64,000 nucleotides of DNA, from assembly GCA_019670725.1 (NCBI GenBank), contig AP024629.1:186001-250000 (forward strand), written 5' to 3'. Below, in pieces: positions 35,873 through 44,386 of this stretch (positions within the stretch are counted from its first letter, which is position 1; the number at the start of each line of letters is the position of its first letter). Under the pieces are notes generated by a model, which was not told where the DNA came from, made no database searches, and saw only the letters and a list, made by a program, of their open reading frames with translations. The DNA is from Alphaproteobacteria bacterium SO-S41 (GTDB lineage Bacteria > Pseudomonadota > Alphaproteobacteria > Micropepsales > Micropepsaceae). Both the position numbers and the translations under genes were made by a program.

Positions 35873-36779
35873 CGGCGCCTGTTGCGGTGTCCGCACCCAT
35901 ACGGCCGGACACGGTGCGGAGCGTCCTCAGGTAAGCCTCGCTGGCATTGCCGGCAGCGGCGGTGGTGACCCGATCATGGCTGGGGTTGATGGCGAAGAAG
36001 CGCAGATTTTCACCGCTGACGGGGATCATGGCCGGGGCCGCGATGGTGGCGACCGCGGGTGCGGCAGTGGGTGCAGATGGTGGCGCAGCCACGGGCGCGG
36101 CGATGGGGCCGATATCATTCATCGGGACGGGCCGGGAGTCGGCCGGTGCATCCTCGGGCATCGGTTCGGACGACCCGCTGCCGGTGACGCCGAAGCTCTG
36201 CATCAGCAAGGCGGTCTGATCAGGGGTCAGGCTGTCGATATTGGCGGCGACCTGGGCCATCGGGTTGGCGGCGGGCGTGGCTGCCGGCAGAGGCTCCTTC
36301 AGGCCGAAGCTGCTCATCAGCAGCGCCATCTGGTCGGGCGAGAGATCGGCAGCCGACGGTGTCGAGATGACGGGGGCTGGGGGTGTGGCCGGGGTGGCGG
36401 CAGGCTGCTTCTGGCCGAAGCCGTTCATGAGCAGCGCGAGCTGATCGGACGACAGGTCTGCGGCGCCGGCGGGCGCGGGGGTGGCCGGTGCGGCATGCGG
36501 CGTGAAGGCGCCGACGATCTGGGCGACCTGGTGGGCCGGGGGCGGCGCGGCTTCGCTGGTGGCGATGGGTGGAGGGACCACCGGCGCGGCCATCGCGGCG
36601 ACCGGGGTCGGCGCGACGGGGACGGGAGCTGCAGGCGCCGGGGCGATCGGGGTGGCCGCGGCCAGGGCGGCGGGGAAGTCGGTCTTCGCTTGGGCCGCCT
36701 TGGCTTCCTGCGCATGGACGCGCGCAAGGATGCGTTCGTGCCGCGCCAGGCTTTGGGCGTTTGCGAAGACGTCGTTCAT
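35862..36779 (-). CDS. Ala/Pro-rich protein with three DLSxDQxALLMxxFG repeats
   Basis: 305 residues, no recognised domain. The N-terminal helix (1-35) is charged. Then Ala/Pro-rich linkers separate three copies of one motif: DLSSDQLALLMNGFG (108-122), DLSPDQMALLMSSFG (145-159) and SLTPDQTALLMQSFG (183-197), spaced 37-38 residues. QVAQIVGAF (84-92) looks like a degenerate fourth copy. The C-terminus has a compact segment ENLRFFAINPSHDR and EAYLRTLRTV. There is no signal peptide or membrane helix. The repeat could form a short amphipathic helix for binding a partner. The start is 93 bp after ribA, and the end overlaps the L,D-transpeptidase gene. Confidence 0.7.
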   Translation of the reverse strand: MNDVFANAQSLARHERILARVHAQEAKAAQAKTDFPAALAAATPIAPAPAAPVPVAPTPVAAMAAPVVPPPIATSEAAPPPAHQVAQIVGAFTPHAAPATPAPAGAADLSSDQLALLMNGFGQKQPAATPATPPAPVISTPSAADLSPDQMALLMSSFGLKEPLPAATPAANPMAQVAANIDSLTPDQTALLMQSFGVTGSGSSEPMPEDAPADSRPVPMNDIGPIAAPVAAPPSAPTAAPAVATIAAPAMIPVSGENLRFFAINPSHDRVTTAAAGNASEAYLRTLRTVSGRMGADTATGADGR

Positions 36780-36872
36780 CGCCCCGGAACCAGCAAGCGG
36801 CGGGCCAGCGCCGCGACCGCGGAAATCGTGGGTTCTCTCCGATCAGGCGGCGCGGCTCGCGGCAATCCTTGC

Positions 36873-37991
36873 CTAGAGGACGTGGCCGGCCTTGGCCTTC
36901 TTGGTCTGGAGGTAGTCGGCATTATAGGGGTTGGACGGGAAGGCGTGGGCGACCCGCTCGGTGATGTGGATGCCGTGACGCTCCAGCGACGCGACCTTGT
37001 CGGGATTGTTGGTGAGCAGGCGCACCGCGGTGAAGCCGAGGATCTGCAGCATGGTCGCGGCGGGCAGGAACAGCCGTTCGTCGGCGTCGAAGCCGAGCCG
37101 CTCATTGGCCTCGATCGTATCGAAGCCCTGATCCTGGAGGTGGTAGGCGCGCAGCTTGTTCATCAGGCCGATGCCGCGGCCCTCCTGCGCGAGATAGAGC
37201 AGCACGCCACCGCCGCCCTCGGCGATCGCCCGGATCGCGCCGCGCAGCTGGTCGCCGCAATCGCATTTGAGCGAGCCGATCAGGTCGCCCGTGAAACATT
37301 CTGAATGGAGCCGCGCGAGCACGGGGCCGGGCGGGGCGGGCGGGTTGCCGTCGCGGTCACCGATCAGGATGGCGAGGTGTTCGGGCCCGCCGTCCGAGGC
37401 GCGGAAGGCGACGATTTCGGAATGCTCGGCGCCGGCGAGGGGCACGCGGGCCTGGGTGACGGCCTTCAGGCTGCGGGCCGCGGTCTCGTCATAGGCGGCG
37501 ATATCGGCGGCGGAGAGGCGCTCCAGCCGGTCGCGGTCTTCGATCGCATGCGCCGTGGCCTCGCTGACGCTGGTCGCGACGAGGGCGGGCAGCAGGCCCG
37601 CGAGTTTGGCAAGCTTGACGCCGGGACCGTAGGCCTCGGGCAAAGTGATGCGCAGCGCCTGGTAGGGGCCGACCAGGGGATTGGCGAGGTCGGCGGTCGG
37701 ATCGATCAGCGCGCGCAGGCGCTCCATCGCGCCGCTTTCGGGCAGATCGAGCGCGACGACGCCCTCCGTATAGAGACGAATCTTGAGCGTCTGGGCGCGG
37801 GCATGGGTCAGCACCGCGTGAACCGGAGCGCCCAGGGCACGCAGGGCTTCGAGCTGTCCCGCGCGCGCCGTTTCGCCGGCCAGCGCGAGGATCGCCCCGC
37901 CGGACGCGCCGTCGATCAGCACCGGTTCACCCCGGCGCAAGGCGGCGGCGGCGCGTTCAACGGGCTGGAGAAGGGTCAGGCGCGTGCGCAC
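36873..37991 (-). CDS. ribA: GTP cyclohydrolase II with degenerate RibB-like N-terminal half
   Basis: 372 residues. The C-terminal half is GTP cyclohydrolase II: RLHSECFTGDLIGSLKCDCGDQL with the three zinc cysteines, then YLAQEGRGIGLMNKLRAY and LLTNNPDK. The N-terminal ~190 residues align in layout with DHBP synthase but lack its acidic DDEDREN-type active site; RRGEPVLIDGASGGAILALA stands in its place. So only the RibA reaction, the first step of riboflavin synthesis, is expected. RibB must be encoded elsewhere. Confidence 0.92.
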   Translation of the reverse strand: MRTRLTLLQPVERAAAALRRGEPVLIDGASGGAILALAGETARAGQLEALRALGAPVHAVLTHARAQTLKIRLYTEGVVALDLPESGAMERLRALIDPTADLANPLVGPYQALRITLPEAYGPGVKLAKLAGLLPALVATSVSEATAHAIEDRDRLERLSAADIAAYDETAARSLKAVTQARVPLAGAEHSEIVAFRASDGGPEHLAILIGDRDGNPPAPPGPVLARLHSECFTGDLIGSLKCDCGDQLRGAIRAIAEGGGGVLLYLAQEGRGIGLMNKLRAYHLQDQGFDTIEANERLGFDADERLFLPAATMLQILGFTAVRLLTNNPDKVASLERHGIHITERVAHAFPSNPYNADYLQTKKAKAGHVL

Positions 37992-38132
37992 TTAACGATG
38001 GTCCGATGCTCATTTGGCGCTCGCGAGGGGGTGGAGCGTCCATCACAGTTTGCCGGGGGCTTTGCCTATAAGATACAAGACTTGGTCACAATGGCGCGGC
38101 CCGACAAGCCGCGCCGGTTCTCGAAAGCCCGC

Positions 38133-38816
38133 ATGACTGCAAAGCGACGCCTGCTGCTGGTCGATGACGACAAGGATCTGCGCGAGGCGTTGGCCGAGCA
38201 GCTGGTGCTGACGGGTGAATTCGAGACGACGGAAGCGCCGACCGGCGCCAACGGCGTCGAGCAGGCGAAGGCGGGCGGGTTCGATCTCATCCTGCTGGAT
38301 GTCGGCCTGCCCGATATCGATGGCCGCGAGGCCTGCCGGCTGATGCGCAAAGGCGGGGTCAAGACGCCGATCATCATGCTGACCGGCGCGGGCGAAGAGG
38401 CCGACCAGGTCCAGGGCCTGGAAGCCGGGGCCAACGACTATGTCGTCAAACCCTTCCGCTTCGCCGTGCTGCTCGCCCGGGTGCGCGCCCATCTGCGCAG
38501 CCACGAGCAGAGCGAGGATGCGACCTTCGCGGTCGGGCCCTACACGTTCAAGCCGGCCGCCAAGCTGCTGGTCACAGCCGCGAACAAGAAGATCCGGTTG
38601 ACCGAAAAGGAAACCTCGATCCTCAAATATCTCTACCGCCAGGGGAAGGCGGTGGCGCGTGAAACGCTGCTGCATGAAGTCTGGGGCTATAATCCCGCGG
38701 TCACGACGCATACGCTCGAGACGCATATCTATCGCCTGCGCCAGAAGATTGAGCCGGATCCCGCCAAGGCGGCCCTGATCATCACCGAAAGCGGCGGCTA
38801 TAGGCTCAACCCGTGA
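38133..38816 (+). CDS. OmpR-family response regulator, CenR-like
   Basis: 227 residues from ATG 38133; ATG 38091 would add 14 basic residues. The receiver has LLLVDDDKD, phosphoacceptor Asp in LILLDVGLPDIDG, and conserved Thr and Lys in MLTGAG and YVVKPF. The C-terminal winged helix has KIRLTEKETSILKYLYRQGKAV and HTLETHIYRLRQKIE. Sequence style resembles Caulobacter CenR, an envelope regulator, but no sensor kinase lies nearby, so this is tentative. TATAAG near 38068 may be a -10. Confidence 0.88.
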   Translation: MTAKRRLLLVDDDKDLREALAEQLVLTGEFETTEAPTGANGVEQAKAGGFDLILLDVGLPDIDGREACRLMRKGGVKTPIIMLTGAGEEADQVQGLEAGANDYVVKPFRFAVLLARVRAHLRSHEQSEDATFAVGPYTFKPAAKLLVTAANKKIRLTEKETSILKYLYRQGKAVARETLLHEVWGYNPAVTTHTLETHIYRLRQKIEPDPAKAALIITESGGYRLNP

Positions 38817-38855
38817 CCGGCCTTCGGCCAGGCCGGCCGCGCAAGGCGTGACGTA

Positions 38856-39707
38856 ATGGACAGCCAGTTCCTCATCCGCTTCTGGGGCGTGCGCGGCTCG
38901 ATCGCCTGCGGCGGCCCCGATTATGCGGCCTATGGCGGCAATACGTCGTGCCTGGAAGTGCGCTGCGGCGACAAGCTGCTGATCTTCGACGGCGGCACCG
39001 GGGTGCGGCCGCTGGGCGACGTGCTGCTGCGCGAAGCGCCGCTGAACGCCAGCATCTACCTCACCCACACGCATTTCGATCACATTTGCGGCCTGCCCTT
39101 CTTCCAGCCGCTCTTCAATCCCGCCAATCATTTCGACATCTGGTCGGGCCATCTCGCCTGGCCGCTCTCGACGCGCGATGCCGTGCACACGCTGATGTCG
39201 GCGCCGGTCCTGCCGATCGAGCCGGACATTTTCCGCGCGGCGGTCCATTTCCGCGACTTCCGCGCCGGCGAGACGTTGGAGCCGGGGGACGGCGTGACGC
39301 TGAAGACGGTGCCTCTGAACCACCCCAACGGGGCGGCCGGCTACCGGGTGGAATATAACGGCAAGTCCGCCTGCTATATCACCGACCTGGAACATACCGG
39401 GCCGGAGCCCGATCCGGTGCTGGCGGCGTTCGTGGCCGGGACCGATGTCCTCATCTATGACGCCTCCTATACCGACGCCGAATACGAGAAAAAGCGCGGC
39501 TTCGGCCATTCGACCTGGCGCGCGGGCCTCAGGCTCGCCGAGGTTGCGGGGGTTGGTCTCTACATCCCCTTCCATCACGATCCCGCCCATAACGATGAAG
39601 CCATGGCGGCGATCGAGGTCGAGGCGGTCGCCGCTTCCGCCGCCGCCGGCATTGCCTGCATCGCCGCGCGCGAGGGCATGGTCGTGCTGCCCGGCCAGAG
39701 CCTTTAA
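38856..39707 (+). CDS. MBL-fold metallo-hydrolase
   Basis: 283 residues. Metal-binding motif H71-x-H73-x-D75-H76 in THTHFDH, later LNHPNGAAGYRVE, ACYITDLEH, and LIYDASYTDAEY, as in the phosphodiesterase-like branch of metallo-beta-lactamase proteins. FWGVRGSIACGG...YGGNTSCLEV is a common start. The real substrate (cyclic nucleotide, RNA or other) is unknown. It follows the response regulator after 39 bp and may be cotranscribed. Confidence 0.88.
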   Translation: MDSQFLIRFWGVRGSIACGGPDYAAYGGNTSCLEVRCGDKLLIFDGGTGVRPLGDVLLREAPLNASIYLTHTHFDHICGLPFFQPLFNPANHFDIWSGHLAWPLSTRDAVHTLMSAPVLPIEPDIFRAAVHFRDFRAGETLEPGDGVTLKTVPLNHPNGAAGYRVEYNGKSACYITDLEHTGPEPDPVLAAFVAGTDVLIYDASYTDAEYEKKRGFGHSTWRAGLRLAEVAGVGLYIPFHHDPAHNDEAMAAIEVEAVAASAAAGIACIAAREGMVVLPGQSL

Positions 39708-39820
39708 CGCCCCACTTTGATTCATGCCCGCTGTGACCCGGATCACCGCGCGAAAGCCCGGGGTATGACAGGGTTGTCATAACAGGCGACTGGGGCAGGC
39801 CGCGTTCGATGGAGAGTATC

Positions 39821-40714
39821 ATGCCGACAACCAGGCTCTTTTTGACCGCGGGAACCGCGGCGCTGCTGGTCTCCACCGCTGCGGCGCAGGGTCCAGTGAC
39901 GCAGAATTTCCAAGCGCAGCGCCTCCAGGTCGATGCTCTGATCGCCGGCTTCCGGGTTGATGTCGTCCCCGGCACGTCAGGCATCCAGGTCAGCGTCGAC
40001 GGCGAGCCGGAGATGGTCCAGAAGCTCCGCCTCTCCACCTCGGGCGATGCTCTCGTCATCGGCATGGAGGGGATCGACGCGGGATGGTGGGACGATATGT
40101 GGGGCTCGTCCTCGATCGATCCCGAAGATCTCCATGTCGTCGTGACGCTCTCGCCGGGGATCCCGATCAAGGTCGACAACTATATGGGCGATGCCCAGAT
40201 CGGCGACATCAAGGCCCCGATCCGCTTCAACACCAGCGGCGGCGATACCCGGATCGGCGAGGTGACCGACGCCAAAGTCACGATCGCCGGCTCCGGCGAC
40301 ATCAATGTCTTCAAGGCGACCGGAACCCTGGAAGCCTCGATCGCCGGCTCGGGCAGCATCAATGGCGGCAATGTCGGCGAGGCCAATCTCGAGATCGCCG
40401 GCGGCGGCGACATCACGCTCGGCCGGGTCGAGCGCGGGCTCGACATCGACATCGCCGGCTCTGGCGAGGTGCGGGCGGAAGCCGTGAACGGCAAACTGGA
40501 TATCGACGTCGCGGGGTCCGGCGACGTCACGATCGACGGCGGCACCGCCGATCCCTTCAAGGTGGATATTGCGGGTTCGGGTAGCGTGCGCTTCGGCGGC
40601 ACCGCCAACAATCCGGACGTCTCCGTCATGGGCTCGGGCGATGTGTGGATCGCCGCCTATACCGGAACGCTTTCGTCCGACGGCGCGGACATCAAGATCG
40701 GCAAGGCCGAATAA
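39821..40714 (+). CDS. Secreted DUF2807 (head GIN domain) protein
   Basis: 297 residues from ATG 39821 (GGAGAG upstream; ATG 39809 lies within that region). Signal peptide about 1-23 (STAAAQG). The body is a right-handed beta-helix-like array of repeats with the recurring IAGSGDI/VAGSGDV pattern (at least six turns), characteristic of DUF2807. Envelope or extracellular location; function unknown. A strong terminator follows at 40747. Confidence 0.85.
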   Translation: MPTTRLFLTAGTAALLVSTAAAQGPVTQNFQAQRLQVDALIAGFRVDVVPGTSGIQVSVDGEPEMVQKLRLSTSGDALVIGMEGIDAGWWDDMWGSSSIDPEDLHVVVTLSPGIPIKVDNYMGDAQIGDIKAPIRFNTSGGDTRIGEVTDAKVTIAGSGDINVFKATGTLEASIAGSGSINGGNVGEANLEIAGGGDITLGRVERGLDIDIAGSGEVRAEAVNGKLDIDVAGSGDVTIDGGTADPFKVDIAGSGSVRFGGTANNPDVSVMGSGDVWIAAYTGTLSSDGADIKIGKAE

Positions 40715-40746
40715 AAGCCCCATCCCCTCGGCTTGGTCCTGCTGAC

Positions 40747-40776
40747 AAGGCCCCGCTCCCTCCGGCGGGGCCTTTT
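40747..40776 (+). terminator. Rho-independent terminator after the DUF2807 gene
   Basis: A 10-bp stem AAGGCCCCGC/GCGGGGCCTT (40747-40756 and 40765-40774) with an 8-base loop and a T-run. It lies between convergent genes and ends 3 bp before the GFA gene's stop, so it may serve both. Confidence 0.85.
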
Positions 40777-40779
40777 CTA

Positions 40780-41187
40780 TCAGTCCGGATCCTTGTCGTA
40801 AGTCCGTACGCCCGCGGGGAGCTGGACCCAGCCATGCCTGCGGCAGTCGTAGACCGCGACCTCGGGCGGCGGGAAATCCGGATCGGCGAAGGCGCCGACG
40901 GCGACCGCCACCGACCGGTCCTCATAGCCTTCCTCGGTGTGGAACAGCGTCGTGCCGCAGACCGGGCAGAAGCGGAACCTGAAGGCCGCGCCCGCATCGC
41001 CGGTGCGGACATAGTCGGTGGCGATCCCTGAGATCTTGTAGGGCGGCGCGAAGCTGGCGAGCGCGGCGAAGACGCTGCCGGTGCGGCGCTGGCAGGCGAG
41101 ACAATGGCAAACACCGACGCCGCGCGGCTCGCCTTCAACGGCGATCTGCAATTGGCCGCAGGAACACATGGCTGTCCGGGATGTCAT
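40780..41187 (-). CDS. GFA family protein (glutathione-dependent formaldehyde-activating-like)
   Basis: 135 residues from ATG 41187 (GGAGGGCGCC before it). Zinc-binding cysteines occur in MCSCGQL, CHCLACQRRTGS and FCPVCGTTLFH, the three Cys clusters of the GFA fold. The founding enzyme condenses glutathione and formaldehyde, but most members are uncharacterised, so no reaction is assigned. It is 44 bp after the MacB-like permease run on the same strand. Confidence 0.87.
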   Translation of the reverse strand: MTSRTAMCSCGQLQIAVEGEPRGVGVCHCLACQRRTGSVFAALASFAPPYKISGIATDYVRTGDAGAAFRFRFCPVCGTTLFHTEEGYEDRSVAVAVGAFADPDFPPPEVAVYDCRRHGWVQLPAGVRTYDKDPD

Positions 41188-41231
41188 GGCGCGCCCTCCG
41201 GATGCCGTTCGCATCCAAAGGTGAAGGCTAC

Positions 41232-42428
41232 CTACTCGTAGCGCAGGGCTTCAATCGGGTTGAGCTTGGCGGCGCGGCGGGCGGGGAAGAAGCCGAAGCT
41301 GATGCCGAAGGCGGCGGAGAAGAGCGTCGCGCCGACAATGATGCCGATCGAGGGCAGGAAGGGCGCGCCCATCACGGCGGTGCCGAGAAAGGCGAGGCCG
41401 AGACCGAGCACGATGCCGATAAGGCCGCCGAGGGTGGAAAGGATCATCGCCTCGGTCAGGAACTGCAGCAGCACGTCGCGCTCCTGCGCGCCGATGGCGA
41501 GGCGGATGCCGATCTCGCGCGTGCGTTCGGTGACCGAAACCAGCATGATGTTCATGATGCCGATGCCGCCGACGATCAGCGAGATCGCCGCAACCGCGCC
41601 GACGAAGAGCGTGATGATGCCGAAAATGCTCTGCGCCTGCTGCACGAAGCCCTGGAGGTCGCGGACGGTGAAGTTGTCCTTCTCCTCCGCGCCGATGCCG
41701 CGCGACTGGCGCAGCGCCAGGCGGACGCCGTCCATCACGCGGGGGATGTCGGCGCGGCTGGCGGCGGAGATCTGGATGTTGAAGAGATCGGTCGAGCCCT
41801 GGATGCGGCGCTGGAACGCCTTCAGCGGCATGACGATGATGTCGTCCTGGTCGCCGGTGAACATCGACGAGCCCTTGGCCTTCAGGACGCCGATGACCTC
41901 GCAGGCGACCCGGCCGAGACGGATGCGCTGGCCGACCGCGGTGCCGCCGGCGAAGAGCTTGTCGCGCACCGTCTTGCCGATGACGCAGACCGTGCGACCG
42001 GCTTCGGCGTCGGTGAAGAAGCGGCCTTCGGCGGCCTGCCAGAGGCCGATGCGGAAATACGAGGTCTCGCCGCCTTCGGCCTGGGTGTTCGCGGTGTAGC
42101 CGCCATTGGTCGCCTGGACGCCGCTCTGCGCGGAGGGCGTCATGTCGATCACGCCCGGCACGCCGCGCCGGATCGCCTCGACATCATCGCGGTCGAAGGG
42201 GGAATCGTCGCCGCGGCCGCCGGCATCCGGCCCGCCGGGAAAGGCGAAGACAAGATTGTTGCCGAGCGATTCCAGCGTGGAGGTGATCTGCGCGGTGACG
42301 CCGTTGCCGATCGTCACCAGCGCGATGACCGCGCCGACGCCGATGATCATGCCGAGACAGGTGAGGAAGGTCCGCATCTTGTTGGCGCGAAGTTCGCGGA
42401 GCGCGAGGCGGACGGTCGTCCAGTTCAT
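41232..42428 (-). CDS. MacB-type ABC transporter permease (copy 2)
   Basis: 398 residues. One N-terminal transmembrane helix (about 20-45, FLTCLGMIIGVGAVIAL), a large periplasmic MacB_PCD domain, and three C-terminal helices with the FtsX signature GGIGIMNIMLVSVTERTREIG. It has no ATPase domain of its own. It closely resembles the upstream permease (42438-43643), so the pair is a tandem duplication that may form a heterodimer. Last gene of the MFP-ATPase-permease-permease run. Confidence 0.92.
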   Translation of the reverse strand: MNWTTVRLALRELRANKMRTFLTCLGMIIGVGAVIALVTIGNGVTAQITSTLESLGNNLVFAFPGGPDAGGRGDDSPFDRDDVEAIRRGVPGVIDMTPSAQSGVQATNGGYTANTQAEGGETSYFRIGLWQAAEGRFFTDAEAGRTVCVIGKTVRDKLFAGGTAVGQRIRLGRVACEVIGVLKAKGSSMFTGDQDDIIVMPLKAFQRRIQGSTDLFNIQISAASRADIPRVMDGVRLALRQSRGIGAEEKDNFTVRDLQGFVQQAQSIFGIITLFVGAVAAISLIVGGIGIMNIMLVSVTERTREIGIRLAIGAQERDVLLQFLTEAMILSTLGGLIGIVLGLGLAFLGTAVMGAPFLPSIGIIVGATLFSAAFGISFGFFPARRAAKLNPIEALRYE

Positions 42429-42437
42429 GGCGCGCCC

Positions 42438-43643
42438 TTACTCGAACCGCAGCGCTTCGATCGGGTTCAGCCGCGCGGCGCGGCGCGCGGGGAAGAAGCC
42501 GAAGCCGATGCCGATGAGTGCGGAGAAAACCGTCGCGCCGATGATGAGCGGCGCGGAGGGCAGGAAGGCCCAGCCGAGCGCCCCGGTGACCATCCAGGCG
42601 ATGAAGAGCCCGAGTAGCACGCCGGCGAGGCCGCCGAGCACGGCGAGGGTCATCGCCTCGATCAGGAACTGGGTCAGCACGTCGCGCTCCTGCGCGCCGA
42701 TGGCGAGGCGGATGCCAATCTCGCGTGTGCGCTCGGTGACGCTGACCAGCATGATGTTCATAATGCCGATGCCGCCGACGATCAGCGAGATGAAGGCGAC
42801 GGCGCCGACGAAGAGCGTGACATAGCCGAGCACCGCAGTTGTCTCCTCGCCGAACGAGTTGACGTCCTCGATGGTGAAATCGTCGGGCTTGCCGGTCGGG
42901 ATGTTGCGCGCCTGGCGCAGCACGGCGCGGGCGCCCTCGATCATCGGCTGGACCTCCGAGGAGGAGCTGGCCATCAGCTGCAGCGTATTGATCCACTCAT
43001 CGCCGGTGAAGCGCCGCTGATAGGCGCGCAGCGGCATGATGATGCGGTCGTCTTCATCCTGTCCGAACGTGCCGGCGCCCTTGGGGGCGAGAAGACCGAT
43101 CACCTCGCAGGCGAGGCCGTCGATGCGGACGCGCTGCCCCACCGGATTGGCGTTGCCGAAGAGCTTGGCGCGCAGCGACTGGCCCATCACGCAGGCCATG
43201 CGTCCGGCGCCGGATTCGGCATCCGAGAACGGGCGGCCTTCGGCGAAGGTCCACAGGCGGATGGGGAAATAGTCGGGCGTGGTGCCGATGATCGTGGTCT
43301 GCGTGTCGAGATTGCCGAATTTCACGCTGTGGCCGCTGCCCACCGAGGGCGCGATCAGCACGACGCCGGGCACGGTGCGGCGCACGAGATCGAGATCGCG
43401 CCAGGTGAAGCGCTTGACCTCGCGCGCGGGGCCGCGCTGTTGCTCGCCGCCCGGCCAGATCCAGACGAGATTTTTGCCGATCGAGGCGAACTCGTGATTG
43501 ATCGAGGCGGTGACGCCGGCGCCGATCGTCAGAAGCGCGATGACCGCGCCGACGCCGATGATCATGCCGGTGCAGGTCAGGAAGGTCCTGAGCTTGTTGG
43601 CCCAGAGTTCGCGCAAAGCGAGACGGAGGGCCGAGGAGATCAT
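42438..43643 (-). CDS. MacB-type ABC transporter permease (copy 1)
   Basis: 401 residues with the same topology as its neighbour: an N-terminal helix with FLTCTGMIIGVGAVIALL, a periplasmic domain of about 220 residues, and three helices with the same GGIGIMNIMLVSVTERTREIG stretch. The periplasmic domains differ far more than the membrane parts. The start overlaps the ATPase stop by 4 bp. Confidence 0.92.
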   Translation of the reverse strand: MISSALRLALRELWANKLRTFLTCTGMIIGVGAVIALLTIGAGVTASINHEFASIGKNLVWIWPGGEQQRGPAREVKRFTWRDLDLVRRTVPGVVLIAPSVGSGHSVKFGNLDTQTTIIGTTPDYFPIRLWTFAEGRPFSDAESGAGRMACVMGQSLRAKLFGNANPVGQRVRIDGLACEVIGLLAPKGAGTFGQDEDDRIIMPLRAYQRRFTGDEWINTLQLMASSSSEVQPMIEGARAVLRQARNIPTGKPDDFTIEDVNSFGEETTAVLGYVTLFVGAVAFISLIVGGIGIMNIMLVSVTERTREIGIRLAIGAQERDVLTQFLIEAMTLAVLGGLAGVLLGLFIAWMVTGALGWAFLPSAPLIIGATVFSALIGIGFGFFPARRAARLNPIEALRFE

Positions 43644-44374
43644 GCCATCGCCTCGAGCTCGGCCTTGGTAATGGGCAGACCGTCATAGGCGATCTTGCCG
43701 TCGCGAAACCGGACATGGCGCTTGGTGTAGGCGGCGACCTCGTCCTCGTGGGTGACGAGGATGATGGTGATGCCGCGCTTGGCGTTGAGATCGCTGAAGA
43801 GGCGCATGATCTCGTTGGTGCGCTGGCTGTCGAGATTGCCGGTCGGCTCGTCGGCGAGCATGACGGCGGGATCGGAGACGAGCGCGCGGGCGATCGCGAC
43901 GCGCTGCTGCTGGCCGCCGGAGAGTTCGGACGAGGTGTGATCCATGCGGTCGCCGAGACCGACGAGGCGGAGCGCTTCTTCCGCGCGCTCGCGGCGCTCG
44001 CGCGCCGGCGTGCCGCGATAGACCAGCGGGAGCTGCACATTCTCCAGCGCGGTGGTGCGCTTCAGAAGATTGAAGCCCTGGAAGACGAAGCCCAGATAAT
44101 TCTGGCGCAGCAGAGCGCGCTGCTTGCGGTCGAGGGTTTCGACGGGCACGCCCATGAAGTCGTAGCTGCCGGACGAGGGGACATCGAGGCAGCCGAGAAT
44201 GTTCAGCGTCGTCGATTTGCCCGAGCCGGACGCGCCCATGACCGCGACGAACTCGCCGGGATAGATTTCGAAGCTGACGCCGTTGAGGGCGCGCACTTCC
44301 GCGTCGCCCTCGCCATAGACCTTGGCGACGTCGCGAAAGGCGAGGACGGGGCCGTTGCCGGTGGGAGCGGTCAT
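43640..44374 (-). CDS. MacB/LolD-type ABC transporter ATPase
   Basis: 244 residues with intact motifs: Walker A GASGSGKS (47-54), Q-loop FVFQGFNLL, signature LSGGQ (151-155), Walker B MLADEPT (172-178) and a switch His in LVTHEDEV. It powers the two FtsX-like permeases. In mechanotransmission transporters of this type, ATP binding drives periplasmic motions rather than transport through the membrane itself. Confidence 0.95.
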   Translation of the reverse strand: MTAPTGNGPVLAFRDVAKVYGEGDAEVRALNGVSFEIYPGEFVAVMGASGSGKSTTLNILGCLDVPSSGSYDFMGVPVETLDRKQRALLRQNYLGFVFQGFNLLKRTTALENVQLPLVYRGTPARERRERAEEALRLVGLGDRMDHTSSELSGGQQQRVAIARALVSDPAVMLADEPTGNLDSQRTNEIMRLFSDLNAKRGITIILVTHEDEVAAYTKRHVRFRDGKIAYDGLPITKAELEAMA

Positions 44375-44386
44375 CCGTGTCCTGCC

